From Sunxiuqinia sp963974515 (GTDB lineage Bacteria; Bacteroidota; Bacteroidia; Bacteroidales; Prolixibacteraceae): a DNA stretch of 64,000 nt. Position 1 is the first letter of the stretch. Each line of letters begins with the position of its first letter. The stretch is from positions 62,001 through 126,000 of the forward strand of contig NZ_CAXBDD010000004.1 of the NCBI RefSeq assembly GCF_963974515.1. The letters run 5' to 3'. Below are positions 1 through 9,768 of the stretch, in pieces. Under the pieces are notes generated by a model that saw only the letters and a list, made by a program, of their open reading frames with translations, was not told the DNA's origin and made no database searches. The translations under genes were made by a program, and so were the position numbers.

Positions 1-477
1 ATTGAGCCGGAAGAACTCGAACGATTTATCGACGAAAAAGAACAACTATACCGCGACATCTGCGTGAAAGAGCAACAACCCCTGGCCGACGGAGCCATCG
101 AATTATTCGAATTCCTAAAAGTGAATAATCTCCGTTACACCATCGCCACCGCTTCGGGACCAGAGAATGTAGGTTTCTTTTTTCGGCAATTCGATCTTCA
201 CCATTGGTTTGATTTTGAACAGGTGGTTTACGATGATGGTTCCATGCGGGGAAAACCCAATCCCGACTTCTTTTTGAAAGCCATGGAAAAGCTGCAACTG
301 AAACCCGAAGAGTGTCTGATTTTTGAAGATTCCATTGCCGGGATAAAAGCAGCGGAAAATGCAGGTGCCGGAAAAATCATCATCGTCAATTCAACCCAAA
401 CAGACTACGGCCAGTTTGGGCACGAAGTCATCCGCACTTTTCGCGATCCAATCAGAGGGTGGTTTGAATCAACTTAG
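1..477 (+). CDS. HAD-family phosphatase, beta-phosphoglucomutase-like (5' end outside window)
   Basis: The frame is open from base 1, so the gene starts upstream of the window and only the last 158 codons are seen. The visible part holds the cap-domain end and HAD motifs II to IV: a Thr/Ser motif (TIATAS), the motif III lysine in GKPNPDFF, and the acidic motif IV FEDSIAGI followed by KAAENAG. That pattern is typical of the phosphoglucomutase/phosphatase subgroup that acts on small sugar phosphates. The nucleophile motif DxD lies outside the window. The exact substrate cannot be told. Confidence 0.85.
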   Translation: MEPEELERFIDEKEQLYRDICVKEQQPLADGAIELFEFLKVNNLRYTIATASGPENVGFFFRQFDLHHWFDFEQVVYDDGSMRGKPNPDFFLKAMEKLQLKPEECLIFEDSIAGIKAAENAGAGKIIIVNSTQTDYGQFGHEVIRTFRDPIRGWFEST

Positions 478-496
478 CCAGGTTTAGCCGAACCTA

Positions 497-527
497 TTGG
501 CTCAACCATAAAAATGACCTAACTTTA
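497..527 (+). promoter_or_regulatory. candidate Bacteroidota promoter for the PAS protein
   Basis: TTG at 497-499 is followed after 20 bases by TAACTTTA at 520-527, one base away from the TAnnTTTG -7 consensus. It sits 23 bases before the start codon at 550. Confidence 0.45.
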
Positions 528-549
528 TTCAAAAGAAAACCCACATCCC

Positions 550-1092
550 ATGAACCATAGAATCAGCATGACCAACGTAAGCTTTGCGTTCCTGAAAAGC
601 TCGCCCGACTTCCTCAACCTGGTTTTAAACAACATTAACTCATGTGTTTTACTTCTCGACAAAGACATGCGCTTACAGGCATTTAACGACGCGACAACCG
701 CTATTTTTTTAAGAAATAAGGCAGAGGACATCCAATATGTCCGCTGCGGCGAAGCCATCGGATGCGCATATCAAGTGGAGAAAATGAAAGACTGCGGGCG
801 AACACCCCACTGTAACCGTTGTCCGCTACGCGAGGCCGCATTGATTTCCTACTCGGAAAATAAACCGGTTTATAGAGAGCATATCGCACGCGAATTTTAT
901 ATGAATGATGGAAAGAAAGTCTTAAAACACCTCCAGTTTTCAACCCGGTCTTTTCATTTCCAAAAAGACCGGTATATTTTGATGATCGTTGACGATATCA
1001 GCGAAATTGTGGAAACTAAAAATAAGCTGGTCGAAAAAGAAAAGCAATTTATCAACCACATGGCCAATCTGAATAGCGGACAGAACCACTAG
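550..1092 (+). CDS. small PAS-domain protein with a five-cysteine insert
   Basis: A 180-residue soluble protein. Residues about 15-155 form one PAS fold (NSCVLLLDKDMRLQAFNDA near the start, IVDDISEI near the end). Between PAS strands is a cysteine group with the spacing C-x5-C-x9-C-x5-C-x2-C (CGEAIGC, then CGRTPHCNRC). Similar CG-x-C-x2-C inserts occur in PAS sensors of anaerobes, where a redox or metal role is suspected but, to my knowledge, not settled. After the PAS domain there is only a short helical tail (VETKNKLVEKEKQF) that in longer relatives leads into a histidine kinase. No kinase or output domain follows, so this is either a stand-alone sensor or a truncated kinase. It has its own promoter candidate and faces the convergent esterase gene. 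Confidence 0.8.
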   Translation: MNHRISMTNVSFAFLKSSPDFLNLVLNNINSCVLLLDKDMRLQAFNDATTAIFLRNKAEDIQYVRCGEAIGCAYQVEKMKDCGRTPHCNRCPLREAALISYSENKPVYREHIAREFYMNDGKKVLKHLQFSTRSFHFQKDRYILMIVDDISEIVETKNKLVEKEKQFINHMANLNSGQNH

Positions 1093-1114
1093 CAACGAAA
1101 ACAAAGCAGACGTT

Positions 1115-1978
1115 TCAGTATTGGTGAAAAGCATCGGACACAAACGAAAGGACTGTTGGTAACGATTCGCGCCAGTAAGTCCAGGTATGTCCTCCCTGCC
1201 GGATGCGGAATTCGTGGGGAATTTCCTTTTTTCGCATCGCGATATGCAGCAGTGAATTGCCCTCATACAAAAAATCATCGTCGCCACAATCAATCAACCA
1301 GCGTACGGCCTTTTTCTGGTCGTCAGGCATATTCTCAACCAAGACCAAGGCGCTGTGTTGCTCATAGTAGGCTTCAATCTCGGCATCCGAGGCACCGGTT
1401 TGACCCCAGCGTTCGAAGTACTTCCGCGCATCGGCTTTAGAAAGCGGCCCGGTTGCGGCGCTCAGGGGACAGGCCGATGAAAATAGTTCCGGATGATGAA
1501 GCGCATACATCAAGGTTCCGCCACCACCCATCGACAGGCCGGCAACAGCTCGGTAGCGCTTGTCTCCTTTAATCCGATATTCCTTTTCAACGTGGGGCAT
1601 CAGTTCTTCAAAGAAGAAATCCTCGTAGCGCCACTCCCCTTGGATGTCGTTAAAATACCCCCGCTTACTGGTATTGGCATCGGGCATTACGATGATCATC
1701 GCGGTGGCCGAACCGTTTCGAATGGCTTCGTCGGTGATGCGCAGCACCTCGCCAAACTGCACCCATCCCGTTTGGTCGTCACCAGCGCCATGCAGCAAGT
1801 ACAGTACCGGATAAGTCCGCTCCGACGTTTCATAATCGGGTGGCAGATAAATAGCAAAGTGGCGGTCCATTTTCAGGATTTCGCTTTTCATGGTGAGCTT
1901 GTCGAAGACTTTTCCCGCTTGGGCAAACACGGAAGCGGAGACGATGCACAGGGTCAGGATGGAGAACAGTTTCTTCAT
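1115..1978 (-). CDS. secreted CE1-like esterase (alpha/beta hydrolase)
   Basis: A 287-residue protein with an N-terminal signal peptide ending near SVFAQ (residues 1-20), so it is exported. The fold is the esterase D / feruloyl esterase type: LLHGAGDD oxyanion region near residue 62, nucleophile elbow GLSMGG with Ser149, an acidic region DCGDDDFL, and the catalytic His in GGHTW near the C-terminus. Relatives release acetyl or feruloyl groups from xylan side chains. The nearby rhamnulokinase and CE15-like esterase on the same strand fit plant or algal polysaccharide use. The precise ester substrate is not predictable. Confidence 0.85.
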   Translation of the reverse strand: MKKLFSILTLCIVSASVFAQAGKVFDKLTMKSEILKMDRHFAIYLPPDYETSERTYPVLYLLHGAGDDQTGWVQFGEVLRITDEAIRNGSATAMIIVMPDANTSKRGYFNDIQGEWRYEDFFFEELMPHVEKEYRIKGDKRYRAVAGLSMGGGGTLMYALHHPELFSSACPLSAATGPLSKADARKYFERWGQTGASDAEIEAYYEQHSALVLVENMPDDQKKAVRWLIDCGDDDFLYEGNSLLHIAMRKKEIPHEFRIRQGGHTWTYWRESLPTVLSFVSDAFHQY

Positions 1979-2241
1979 TGGATCTTATTTCGTTGGTTCA
2001 AGGAACTAAAGATACAACTTCGGGACAGAATAAACCATTGCAAAACGCGACACAACCGGCGAAAACACAAAAAAAACCAGTACAAAACGGCACTCAAACT
2101 CATCAAAGCGGCATACCCGGAGGACTTTAAATCAGATACGCTGGGGGGATAACCCAAGTCTTTGTTAATAAAAAGCGTTGAAAAGGGACGCATCCACCTC
2201 AAAAAGGCATTATGCTGCGTCAAAAGGCGTCCGGCAATAAA

Positions 2242-3714
2242 TTACTGCACGAGGCTTTTGTACTTTTCATAGGCTTCATCCCAATCCAGGTCGGGATTCG
2301 GAAGGAACTCCTCGACTTCGAATGAGTTGCGGACGACTTCGCGCATTTCGGCAAGCGAATGCAATGCTCCCATAGCTTTGGCCTGCACCAAAATATTTCC
2401 GGTGGCCGTTGCTTCTGTAGGGCCGGCAATGACCTTCAACTTGGTAGCATCGGCAGTGAGTTGATTCAAAAAGCGATTGTTCGCCCCGCCACCAATAATG
2501 TGAATTTTCTCGATGGGGAGTTCACTGACGGTGCGAATTTGTTCCAAGGTGTATCGGTATTTCAAAGCCAAACTGTCGTACACGCAACGAATAATGCCCG
2601 CATGGGAATCCGGTGTCCCCTGCCCGCTTTTTTCACAATAATCGGTAATGGCTTCCGGCATATTTCCTGGATTCAAAAACACGGCATCATCGGGATTGAT
2701 CAAAAACCGAAAAGGCTCGGCATCTATGGCCAGCTGCACCATTTCATCCCAGTTGTATGCTTTACCCTCAATCCAGGCCCGGCGGCACTCCTGGATGAGC
2801 CACATGCCCATGATATTTTTCAGAAATCGCGTGGTTCCCTCCACACCGCCTTCGTTGGTGTAATTCATTGCCAGGGTTTTTTCCGAAACCAGTGGCTTGT
2901 CGCTTTCAATCCCCATGAGTGACCAGGTGCCCGAACTGATGTAGGCGTAGTTCTTGTCGCTTGCAGGCACAGAAGCAATTGCCGAGGCCGTGTCGTGACC
3001 CGCAACCGCAATCACCGGCACCTGCGTGCTTCCGGTTTCTTTGGCGACATCCGCCTTGATTTTTCCGATAATGGTGCCCGGATCTACTAAATCGGTTAAA
3101 ATGGAAGTAGAAATTCCGGCTTTTTCTATCAAGTCTGCCTGCCATTGCGTTTTGCCCGGCACAATCATCTGACTGGTGCTGGCAATCGAAAATTCAGTCA
3201 CTGCTTCACCCGAAAATAAGTAATTCAGCGCATCGGGCATAAACAAAATTTTATCGGTAATCTCCAGCAACGACGATTGATCTTTCACCATCGAAAATAA
3301 CTGAAACAGACTGTTAAACTGCATAAACTGAATACCCGTTTGCCGGTAAACCTCTTCTTTCGGAATCAATTGAAAAAGGTCGTCCATCGCCGTGTCGGTG
3401 CGCGAATCGCGGTAGGCAAAAGGCAGGGAAATAATCATGCCTTCCTTATTCAAGTGTACAAAGTCGACGCCCCAGGTGTCTACACCAATCGAATCGGGCT
3501 GAATCCGATGCTCCTGGATGCATTTTTTCAAGCCGGTTTTCAGTTCATTAAACAAACTGAAAATGTTCCAGAAGAAATGACCGTTGACTTGTTGCATTTG
3601 GTTTTCAAAACGATGAACCTCGGTAAGCTCCAAATTGCCGTTCTCAAGAGTCCCTAAAATTGCCCGTCCGCTTGATGCGCCCAGATCGAAAGCCAGAAAG
3701 TGATTTTTCTTCAT
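2242..3714 (-). CDS. rhaB: L-rhamnulokinase
   Basis: A 490-residue FGGY-family sugar kinase, normal length for RhaB. It phosphorylates L-rhamnulose to L-rhamnulose 1-phosphate using ATP. Visible marks are the N-terminal phosphate-binding segment FDLGASSGRAI, GVDTWGVDF near residue 77, GHDTASAIASVP, the second ATP-binding segment YISSGTWSLMG, and IIGGGANNRFLNQLTAD near residue 410. These match rhamnulokinase rather than xylulokinase or fuculokinase. The other rhamnose genes (isomerase, aldolase, transporter) are not in the window, so this may be the last gene of a set or a solitary kinase. Confidence 0.92.
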   Translation of the reverse strand: MKKNHFLAFDLGASSGRAILGTLENGNLELTEVHRFENQMQQVNGHFFWNIFSLFNELKTGLKKCIQEHRIQPDSIGVDTWGVDFVHLNKEGMIISLPFAYRDSRTDTAMDDLFQLIPKEEVYRQTGIQFMQFNSLFQLFSMVKDQSSLLEITDKILFMPDALNYLFSGEAVTEFSIASTSQMIVPGKTQWQADLIEKAGISTSILTDLVDPGTIIGKIKADVAKETGSTQVPVIAVAGHDTASAIASVPASDKNYAYISSGTWSLMGIESDKPLVSEKTLAMNYTNEGGVEGTTRFLKNIMGMWLIQECRRAWIEGKAYNWDEMVQLAIDAEPFRFLINPDDAVFLNPGNMPEAITDYCEKSGQGTPDSHAGIIRCVYDSLALKYRYTLEQIRTVSELPIEKIHIIGGGANNRFLNQLTADATKLKVIAGPTEATATGNILVQAKAMGALHSLAEMREVVRNSFEVEEFLPNPDLDWDEAYEKYKSLVQ

Positions 3715-3814
3715 ATGTTTTTGCGTTAGATGATTTTATCCGAATAAGAATCAAATGAATGGAAAATAATTAACACAGCTATCCTGCTCAATCCTGAGTG
3801 TTCGCCTGAGCCTA

Positions 3815-5101
3815 TTATTCTTCCTTGGTTAACTGCTTATTCGCAAAATCAATAAACTGCCGCCAATCGTAGCTTGTTATGTTGTGCTCTCCAGTGCGGA
3901 TATGGTAGGCAATCGTTCCCGAAACCGGGCTGTCGGGCTGTGGGATTTCGCTTACAGGTAAACCTTCAAGGTCATAGAGCTGGTATACTTTTCCAGCTTC
4001 AACAGCCGACAAAAACTCGCCTTTAGGGTCGGCCCATAAATCTTCGGTGGCGCTGGTAACATACAACGGACGAGGAGCCACCAAAGCCAGCAACATATGC
4101 TGGTCGACCGGCAGGTTTTCTTCGCGTGAAGCGTACTTGTTCAGATTTTCGCAAAACCAATGGGGAAATGCTTTGGTAATGCTGCCCACCGTTTCGCCAA
4201 ATTGGCGACGTGACAGGGCGGCACCCATGCAACCGGAATTATTGGAAATGCACATGGCAAACCGTTGATCCAGGGCGGCTGCCCATAAGGCCGCTTTTCC
4301 AAGTCGCGAATGTCCGAAAACAATCACGCTGGACGAATCCACATCAGCAACGGTAGAGAGATAATCCATCGCTTTGGTCAGTCCCCAGGCCCAGGCGCTG
4401 ATTGTTCCCCATTCATCATACCCCGGCCGGAATTGTCCCAGTTGATATGAAAAAGGGTGAATCCCATCCTGAAAATTATCGCGGTCCGGATCCACGTCAC
4501 CACAATACATCGTGGCAATGCCGTAGCCTGCCTCGAGAATCTCCTCAATGGGCCACCGTTCTCTGCTTACCCCACGCGACTGTTCCGTCACCTGGTTGTG
4601 CACGATTCCCAATGAAGGGTTATCTCTGACCCACGACTCGGTCAGGCGAATATCAGGATCGTCGGCCACGGTGTGGTTACCATTAAAATTATACCCAATA
4701 AAAACTGGTACGTCGTTTGAATCTTTGGGGAGGTATAATAATAATTCGACACTCAGCTCCTGATCATCTTTTCTGAAAACCAGCTCAACCTGCCGGCGTA
4801 TGGCTAAACCGTCAAAAGCCTCACCTGCCTCTTCGTGGACAATAACATCAGCAATTTCAATCTCCAATGGAATTTTCCCATACACTTCCCGCCCAAACAG
4901 TTTCAGAAGTTCCGGTCGCCTGATCTTCTCCCAACGCTTGGTGTTCTTTATCTTCCGGCCATTTTCAGAAACCAGTAAACGCGGCAAAGTATAGTTTGGC
5001 ACCTCATTTTCATCGTAGTTTACGACTTTTTGCTGAGCGAATAAATTTAGACTGATTAGCAATGTTATAGTTGAAACTAAATACTTCATCCAATTGTCCA
5101 T
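3815..5101 (-). CDS. secreted CE15-like esterase (4-O-methyl-glucuronoyl methylesterase family)
   Basis: A 428-residue protein with an N-terminal signal peptide (cleavage near LFAQ, residue 23). The nucleophile elbow GHSRLGKAALW (Ser265) is the CE15 signature, where the Ser is followed by Arg and a Gly-Lys pair. The catalytic His lies in GEHNITSYDW near residue 409. CE15 enzymes cut the ester between glucuronic acid on xylan and lignin alcohols; bacterial members also act on other uronate esters. An alternative start four codons in (MKYLVS) gives a cleaner signal peptide. It is 100 bases upstream of rhaB on the same strand, suggesting co-regulation in glycan breakdown. Confidence 0.85.
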   Translation of the reverse strand: MDNWMKYLVSTITLLISLNLFAQQKVVNYDENEVPNYTLPRLLVSENGRKIKNTKRWEKIRRPELLKLFGREVYGKIPLEIEIADVIVHEEAGEAFDGLAIRRQVELVFRKDDQELSVELLLYLPKDSNDVPVFIGYNFNGNHTVADDPDIRLTESWVRDNPSLGIVHNQVTEQSRGVSRERWPIEEILEAGYGIATMYCGDVDPDRDNFQDGIHPFSYQLGQFRPGYDEWGTISAWAWGLTKAMDYLSTVADVDSSSVIVFGHSRLGKAALWAAALDQRFAMCISNNSGCMGAALSRRQFGETVGSITKAFPHWFCENLNKYASREENLPVDQHMLLALVAPRPLYVTSATEDLWADPKGEFLSAVEAGKVYQLYDLEGLPVSEIPQPDSPVSGTIAYHIRTGEHNITSYDWRQFIDFANKQLTKEE

Positions 5102-5322
5102 TCTTTTAAGCGATTTCAGGCTGTTCTTTCATTGGGTTATCAATGTATTACCTCCCTAAGATTCATTCGTATTCACACCGAAATGGCTATATCACGTCCG
5201 GAAGGCCTCCGGATTCATCGCAATTTTCAATTTCTCCAATCTCATATCCCTTGACCAAAAATAGAATTTTTCTTCAGAAATCGGGAATCTATTCCGTAAT
5301 TTCTGATTTCTGGGTTGAAAGG

Positions 5323-7485
5323 CTATTTCTTTTTCAGAAACTGGCCAATCATTTTTCTGAAATTGTCGAGATGCTGAACTTGTTCCACGAAAGGTTCCAT
5401 CATCGAAGGGTTACGCATGTTGATTAAATGATAGTCCGCCACTCCAAGCTGCATGGGAAAAACCAGGATGTAACTGTTCTGACCAAAGTACTTGTTCAAA
5501 TAGGACGGAATTTTAACCATGGTATCATTGTATGACGGATGTGTTCGGCGACTCATAACTATCAACAGATTATCATCTTCCCGCACATATCGGCTAAAAA
5601 CCAAAAAGTCTTCCCAATCAGTAAAACGATTGAACTCCGCCTCAATAGCCTGTTCGTTCTGCATATGTTCGAGAAAGGCCATCGTTTCTTCCGAAGAATA
5701 AAACACCAGCTTAGCCCCCGTATTCACGCCCATGTTCCAAACCCGAACCAACCAAACGAAGAAGCCAATTTCCTTCTCGGCATTCGGTGGAATAACAACA
5801 ACATGCCGTTTGATCGTCGCCAGGGGCTGAAAGGGTTTATAAATCATGGTTGTGGTGTTACATTTAGTCAGAATACCTTCGGTCAGCATCCCAAAGAAGG
5901 AGTCAGAAATTCCCTTCTTTTCATGCAGGCCAATGATTAAGTCAGTAATCTTATGTTCTTTAACGACATTGGAAATTCCATTTACGATGTTCAGGTCGTA
6001 ACGTAAGAGCGAGGTCAGGTGATTATCCGTTGCCGCAGCGGTTACCACAGCTTTGTCGATAATTTTTTGGGCATCTTTTTCGGCAGACTCGTTTACGTTG
6101 CCACTGGTAACAACATTCAGTGCAATCAGCTTGCTATGCTTAGTCTTCGATTTAACAGTCGTGCTCAAATTAATCAGTTCTTCCACATTCCGCTCGTTGC
6201 TCAGCGGAATCAAAATACGCTCCTCAATTTCATTTTTTGGTTTATCATCTTCTTCCACATTTTCAGCGCGTGCAATGTTCTGTGCGCCTTTTTGGGTAAC
6301 AAATGAAGCGATTGTGCAGGTAACCAGGATCATCAAAATGGTTCCGTTTAAAACTGCATCGTTCAACAGGCGAATCGGATCACCGGAAGGATCCTGTCCA
6401 ATAATAACATTATACCCAATCAGCACGGCAGCCAAAGTTGATGCCGCCTGGGCATTGCTCAAGCCAAAAATTAGCCTGCGTTGGTCGGCGGAATAGCGAA
6501 ACGTTTTTTGGGTGATCCAGGCTGCCAAATATTTTGAAAGCGTCGCAACTACAGTCATAACCACAGCTACTTTAATGGTTTCCCAATCGCTGATAAATGC
6601 CCGGTAATTGATTAACATGCCTACTCCAATCAGGAAGAACGGGATGAACAAGGCATTTCCCACAAATTCAATCCGGTTCATTAGGGGCGAAGTTTTTGGG
6701 ATTAGGCGGTTAAGCGCAAGTCCGGCAAGGAAGGCCCCCACAATGCCTTCGATACCCACAACCTGGGCCAAAAAAGCCCCCAGAAAGACCATGCCCAGAA
6801 CAAAAATATACTGCGAAACGTTGTCATCGAAACGTTTGAAAAACCACCGTCCGATCACCGGAAAAACAAACATAATGAATAAAACGAATGCGGAAATCGA
6901 CGCGCTAAGTCCCAACCAAAACGTCTGCGAAATTTCGCCGGTCTCCAATCGTACAATAACAGCCAGAACCAACAGGGCCAGCACAGTAGTTATCAACGTA
7001 CCACCAATACTTATCGTAACAGCTTTATTCTTGGTGATTCCTAACTTGCTAACAATTGGGTAAGTAATCAACGTATTGGAGGCAAACATACTGGCCAATA
7101 AGATCGAGGTATTCCAGCCAAAGTCAAGTAAATACAGGCCCGAAGCGATTCCAAGCCCCATGGGGATGATAAAGGTGTATGCGCCGAAAATAATGCTCTT
7201 CCACAAACTTTTCCGGAAATCAGCCAAGTCAATCTCTAACCCGGCCACAAACATGATGTACAACAAACCCACCGTACCAAACAACACAATACTGCTGTCG
7301 CGAGCCATCAGATTCATGCCATAGGGACCGATCAACACTCCGGCAATGATTAATCCAATCAAATGCGGTATCCTGATTTTGTTTAGTACGATCGGAGAAA
7401 ACAGAATAATGAAAAGGATCATGGTAAAAATCAGGATCGGATCCTCCAAGGGCAAATTCAAACCAAAAACTTTTGATAAGATCAT
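5323..7485 (-). CDS. CPA2-family cation:proton antiporter with C-terminal UspA-like domains
   Basis: About 720 residues from the ATG at 7485. The frame stays open further upstream, but that stretch is not hydrophobic and ATG 7485 begins the first membrane region. Residues 1-400 hold roughly twelve membrane segments of the Na+/H+ exchanger fold, with conserved segments such as FVAGLEIDL and GAFLAGLALNRLIP. The remaining 300 residues are soluble and resemble two universal-stress-protein modules, which in this family regulate transport. The likely role is Na+ or K+ / H+ exchange for pH or salt balance. The next gene downstream in transcription is the CE15 gene, more than 200 bases away, so it is probably not in one operon. 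Confidence 0.88.
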   Translation of the reverse strand: MILSKVFGLNLPLEDPILIFTMILFIILFSPIVLNKIRIPHLIGLIIAGVLIGPYGMNLMARDSSIVLFGTVGLLYIMFVAGLEIDLADFRKSLWKSIIFGAYTFIIPMGLGIASGLYLLDFGWNTSILLASMFASNTLITYPIVSKLGITKNKAVTISIGGTLITTVLALLVLAVIVRLETGEISQTFWLGLSASISAFVLFIMFVFPVIGRWFFKRFDDNVSQYIFVLGMVFLGAFLAQVVGIEGIVGAFLAGLALNRLIPKTSPLMNRIEFVGNALFIPFFLIGVGMLINYRAFISDWETIKVAVVMTVVATLSKYLAAWITQKTFRYSADQRRLIFGLSNAQAASTLAAVLIGYNVIIGQDPSGDPIRLLNDAVLNGTILMILVTCTIASFVTQKGAQNIARAENVEEDDKPKNEIEERILIPLSNERNVEELINLSTTVKSKTKHSKLIALNVVTSGNVNESAEKDAQKIIDKAVVTAAATDNHLTSLLRYDLNIVNGISNVVKEHKITDLIIGLHEKKGISDSFFGMLTEGILTKCNTTTMIYKPFQPLATIKRHVVVIPPNAEKEIGFFVWLVRVWNMGVNTGAKLVFYSSEETMAFLEHMQNEQAIEAEFNRFTDWEDFLVFSRYVREDDNLLIVMSRRTHPSYNDTMVKIPSYLNKYFGQNSYILVFPMQLGVADYHLINMRNPSMMEPFVEQVQHLDNFRKMIGQFLKKK

Positions 7486-7653
7486 AAAATAGTTCTTTTG
7501 CAGGTGAGAGACAAACAAATCAGCTCGCCGCTCCCCTCCCATTCAGGCTGACAAGATACAAACAAGTCCGTTATTATTTCAAGACAGATAATGACTATTA
7601 AGTTTCTTTTTGATGGGTTGATGGAAAATTGAGAAGAATGATCCAAAAATAGT

Positions 7654-9768
7654 CTAGGTCGTGCTCATATAAAGATCAAACAATTGTTTGATGGACCGCG
7701 GTTCACCAATAATTGTCAACACATCATTCTCCTGCAAAATGGTATACCCATGAGGGGCAAACGACCGTGCATCACGCTCAACAAGAGCAACAAGCACATC
7801 CTCAGGAAGTTTTATCTCCTTCAGCTGCTTGCCGATCATTTCGCTTTGCAAGGTTTGCGGCATCAATTTAACGGTAATAAATCGCTCATTATGAAGCAGG
7901 TATTCTTTTATTTCGCGGTCACTGTTTTGTTCCAGCATACTTTTGACAAAATCTTCGCGTTCCACAATATTCATCAGGCGAGACAGCATGCGCAACTGCA
8001 AGCGGGATTCATTGGCCGGATTCACTAAAAAGAAAAATACTTTGATATTATCTTCGGATAAAATATCCGCTTTCCCAACAGGTTTTAAAATCCCTTTCTT
8101 CGAACGAACAACATGAAGCGACGGCTCACCGATACCGGCATATTTGGCATACAACACCGAAACCTCGGGTGTAACCAGTGCAGGATCAATCGCCGAGATG
8201 GTATGAAATTCTGAAACGAGCGAATCTTTATTGATATGAATTTCTTTGGAAAATAACCCCGAGACATGATCAACCAGCCCATTAAAATCCATGCTTTCTG
8301 CAGCATTGATAATTCGCGCTTTCATGATTGTGGTATCGAATGGATCTCCCTGACGAAGTCCTTTTTCCTTCAAAATCGTCATAAATTCATTTTCCAAATC
8401 AGGATGCTGATGCTTTCCTAACAGGGCAAACCAGTGAAAAATGGCTCCCTCGCGCTTCACTTTGCCTTTAGCGTAGTAGTTAAACCACAGCACCGCTACC
8501 AAAATGATGAATGCACTAAATAAAATGGCCATCCAGCCCATGTAAATGATCAATACCACTGAGATAATAATTCCTGCGATCTGCATGCCAGGGTACAAAG
8601 GCGATTTAAAACCGGGGTCATAGGATTCAATGTGGCTGTTGCGGAAAACAATCACGGAAAAATTTATCAGCATCAGTACGATCAGATTGAAGGTACTGGC
8701 TAATTTTGCAATTCCTTCTTCCGAAAGAACCAAGATGAAAAAGATGATTAGTCCGGTCGTAAATAAAATCGAAGTCACCGGAGTTCCCTTCTTTCCGACC
8801 TTAGAAAATCCGGGAGGAAAAAGTTTGTCACGCCCCATCGCAAAAGGATAGCGCGAAGCTGACATCATCCCTGCATTGCCAGTGGAAGCGAAGGCCGCCA
8901 TGGCAGCACCGATCATCAGGTAAGCGCCCATATCCCCAGGCATCCATGTAAACAGTTGCTCAACTGCTGTAGCCGCCGGAGCCAAGTCTTTGGCAAACTC
9001 CGTGGGATCGATAATAGACACCATGATAAATACGCCAAGCACATAGATCACGCCAGTGACAACTAGCGACAAAAGCATCCCCAAAGGAATATTCCGCTCC
9101 GGGTTTTTGATCTCCTCGGCAACACTCGCAATCTTGGTTAGTCCCAAGTAGGATACAAAAACAAAACCAACGGTTGTTATCATTCCTTCAAACCCATGGG
9201 TTAAAAACGGCTGGAAGTGGTTATTCTCTGATGGCTGATCAATTCCAATGGTAAAAAACACACGATAGAGTCCATCGATAATAAAAGTGCCCAGCACAAT
9301 CAATAAAAAAATGACAAAGTAGTTTTGCAGCCGTGAAGTATTTTTTGCACTGAACAGGTTGACTCCCATAAACAGAAAGGTACCAGCTATGGCAATGGTT
9401 TTAACCGGAACTTGCCAAAAGAAAGCAGCGTAAGCTCCAATCCCCACAATGGCAAAAGCCGTTTTAAAAACCAGGGCAAGGTAAGTGCCCAAGCCACCAA
9501 TTGTGCCCATAAGTGGCCCCAAACTACGATCGAGAAAAAAATAAGCTCCGCCCGACCTTGGCAGCGCTGTTGATATCTCGGCAATGCTAAACATGGCAGG
9601 CAGGATTAACAAGCCAGCTACCAGGTAAGCAACAAAAACAGAAGGCCCGGTGAACTGCGATGCCAGACCGGGTAAAAGAAAAAAACCGGAACTGAACATT
9701 GCCCCCGTACTGATGGAAAAAACATCAAACAAGCCCAGCTCTTTATTTAATCGTACCTTATTCGCCAT
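7654..9768 (-). CDS. APC-superfamily permease fused to EIIA-like and TrkA-C domains
   Basis: A 704-residue protein. Residues 1-440 form about twelve membrane segments of an amino acid/polyamine permease (STGAMFSSGFFLLPG at the start, SASRYPFAMGRDKLFP in the middle). Residues about 480-620 look like a PTS EIIA type-2 (PtsN-like) domain, although the usual phospho-His is not evident to me. Residues about 625-704 form a TrkA-C/RCK_C ligand-binding domain (LPEDVLVALVERDA, ENDVLTIIGEP). Such fusions are predicted transporters gated by cytoplasmic nucleotide or phosphorylation signals. The substrate is unknown. It lies next to another regulated ion transporter on the same strand. Confidence 0.85.
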   Translation of the reverse strand: MANKVRLNKELGLFDVFSISTGAMFSSGFFLLPGLASQFTGPSVFVAYLVAGLLILPAMFSIAEISTALPRSGGAYFFLDRSLGPLMGTIGGLGTYLALVFKTAFAIVGIGAYAAFFWQVPVKTIAIAGTFLFMGVNLFSAKNTSRLQNYFVIFLLIVLGTFIIDGLYRVFFTIGIDQPSENNHFQPFLTHGFEGMITTVGFVFVSYLGLTKIASVAEEIKNPERNIPLGMLLSLVVTGVIYVLGVFIMVSIIDPTEFAKDLAPAATAVEQLFTWMPGDMGAYLMIGAAMAAFASTGNAGMMSASRYPFAMGRDKLFPPGFSKVGKKGTPVTSILFTTGLIIFFILVLSEEGIAKLASTFNLIVLMLINFSVIVFRNSHIESYDPGFKSPLYPGMQIAGIIISVVLIIYMGWMAILFSAFIILVAVLWFNYYAKGKVKREGAIFHWFALLGKHQHPDLENEFMTILKEKGLRQGDPFDTTIMKARIINAAESMDFNGLVDHVSGLFSKEIHINKDSLVSEFHTISAIDPALVTPEVSVLYAKYAGIGEPSLHVVRSKKGILKPVGKADILSEDNIKVFFFLVNPANESRLQLRMLSRLMNIVEREDFVKSMLEQNSDREIKEYLLHNERFITVKLMPQTLQSEMIGKQLKEIKLPEDVLVALVERDARSFAPHGYTILQENDVLTIIGEPRSIKQLFDLYMSTT

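Noticed and set aside
1493..2152. 219-codon plus-strand frame
   Set aside because: Antisense to the esterase gene with strong CE1 motifs; composition is that of a shadow frame.
5199..5215. palindrome CCGGA-AGGCC-TCCGG downstream of the antiporter
   Set aside because: Looks like a terminator stem but no U run follows on either strand; too little to call.
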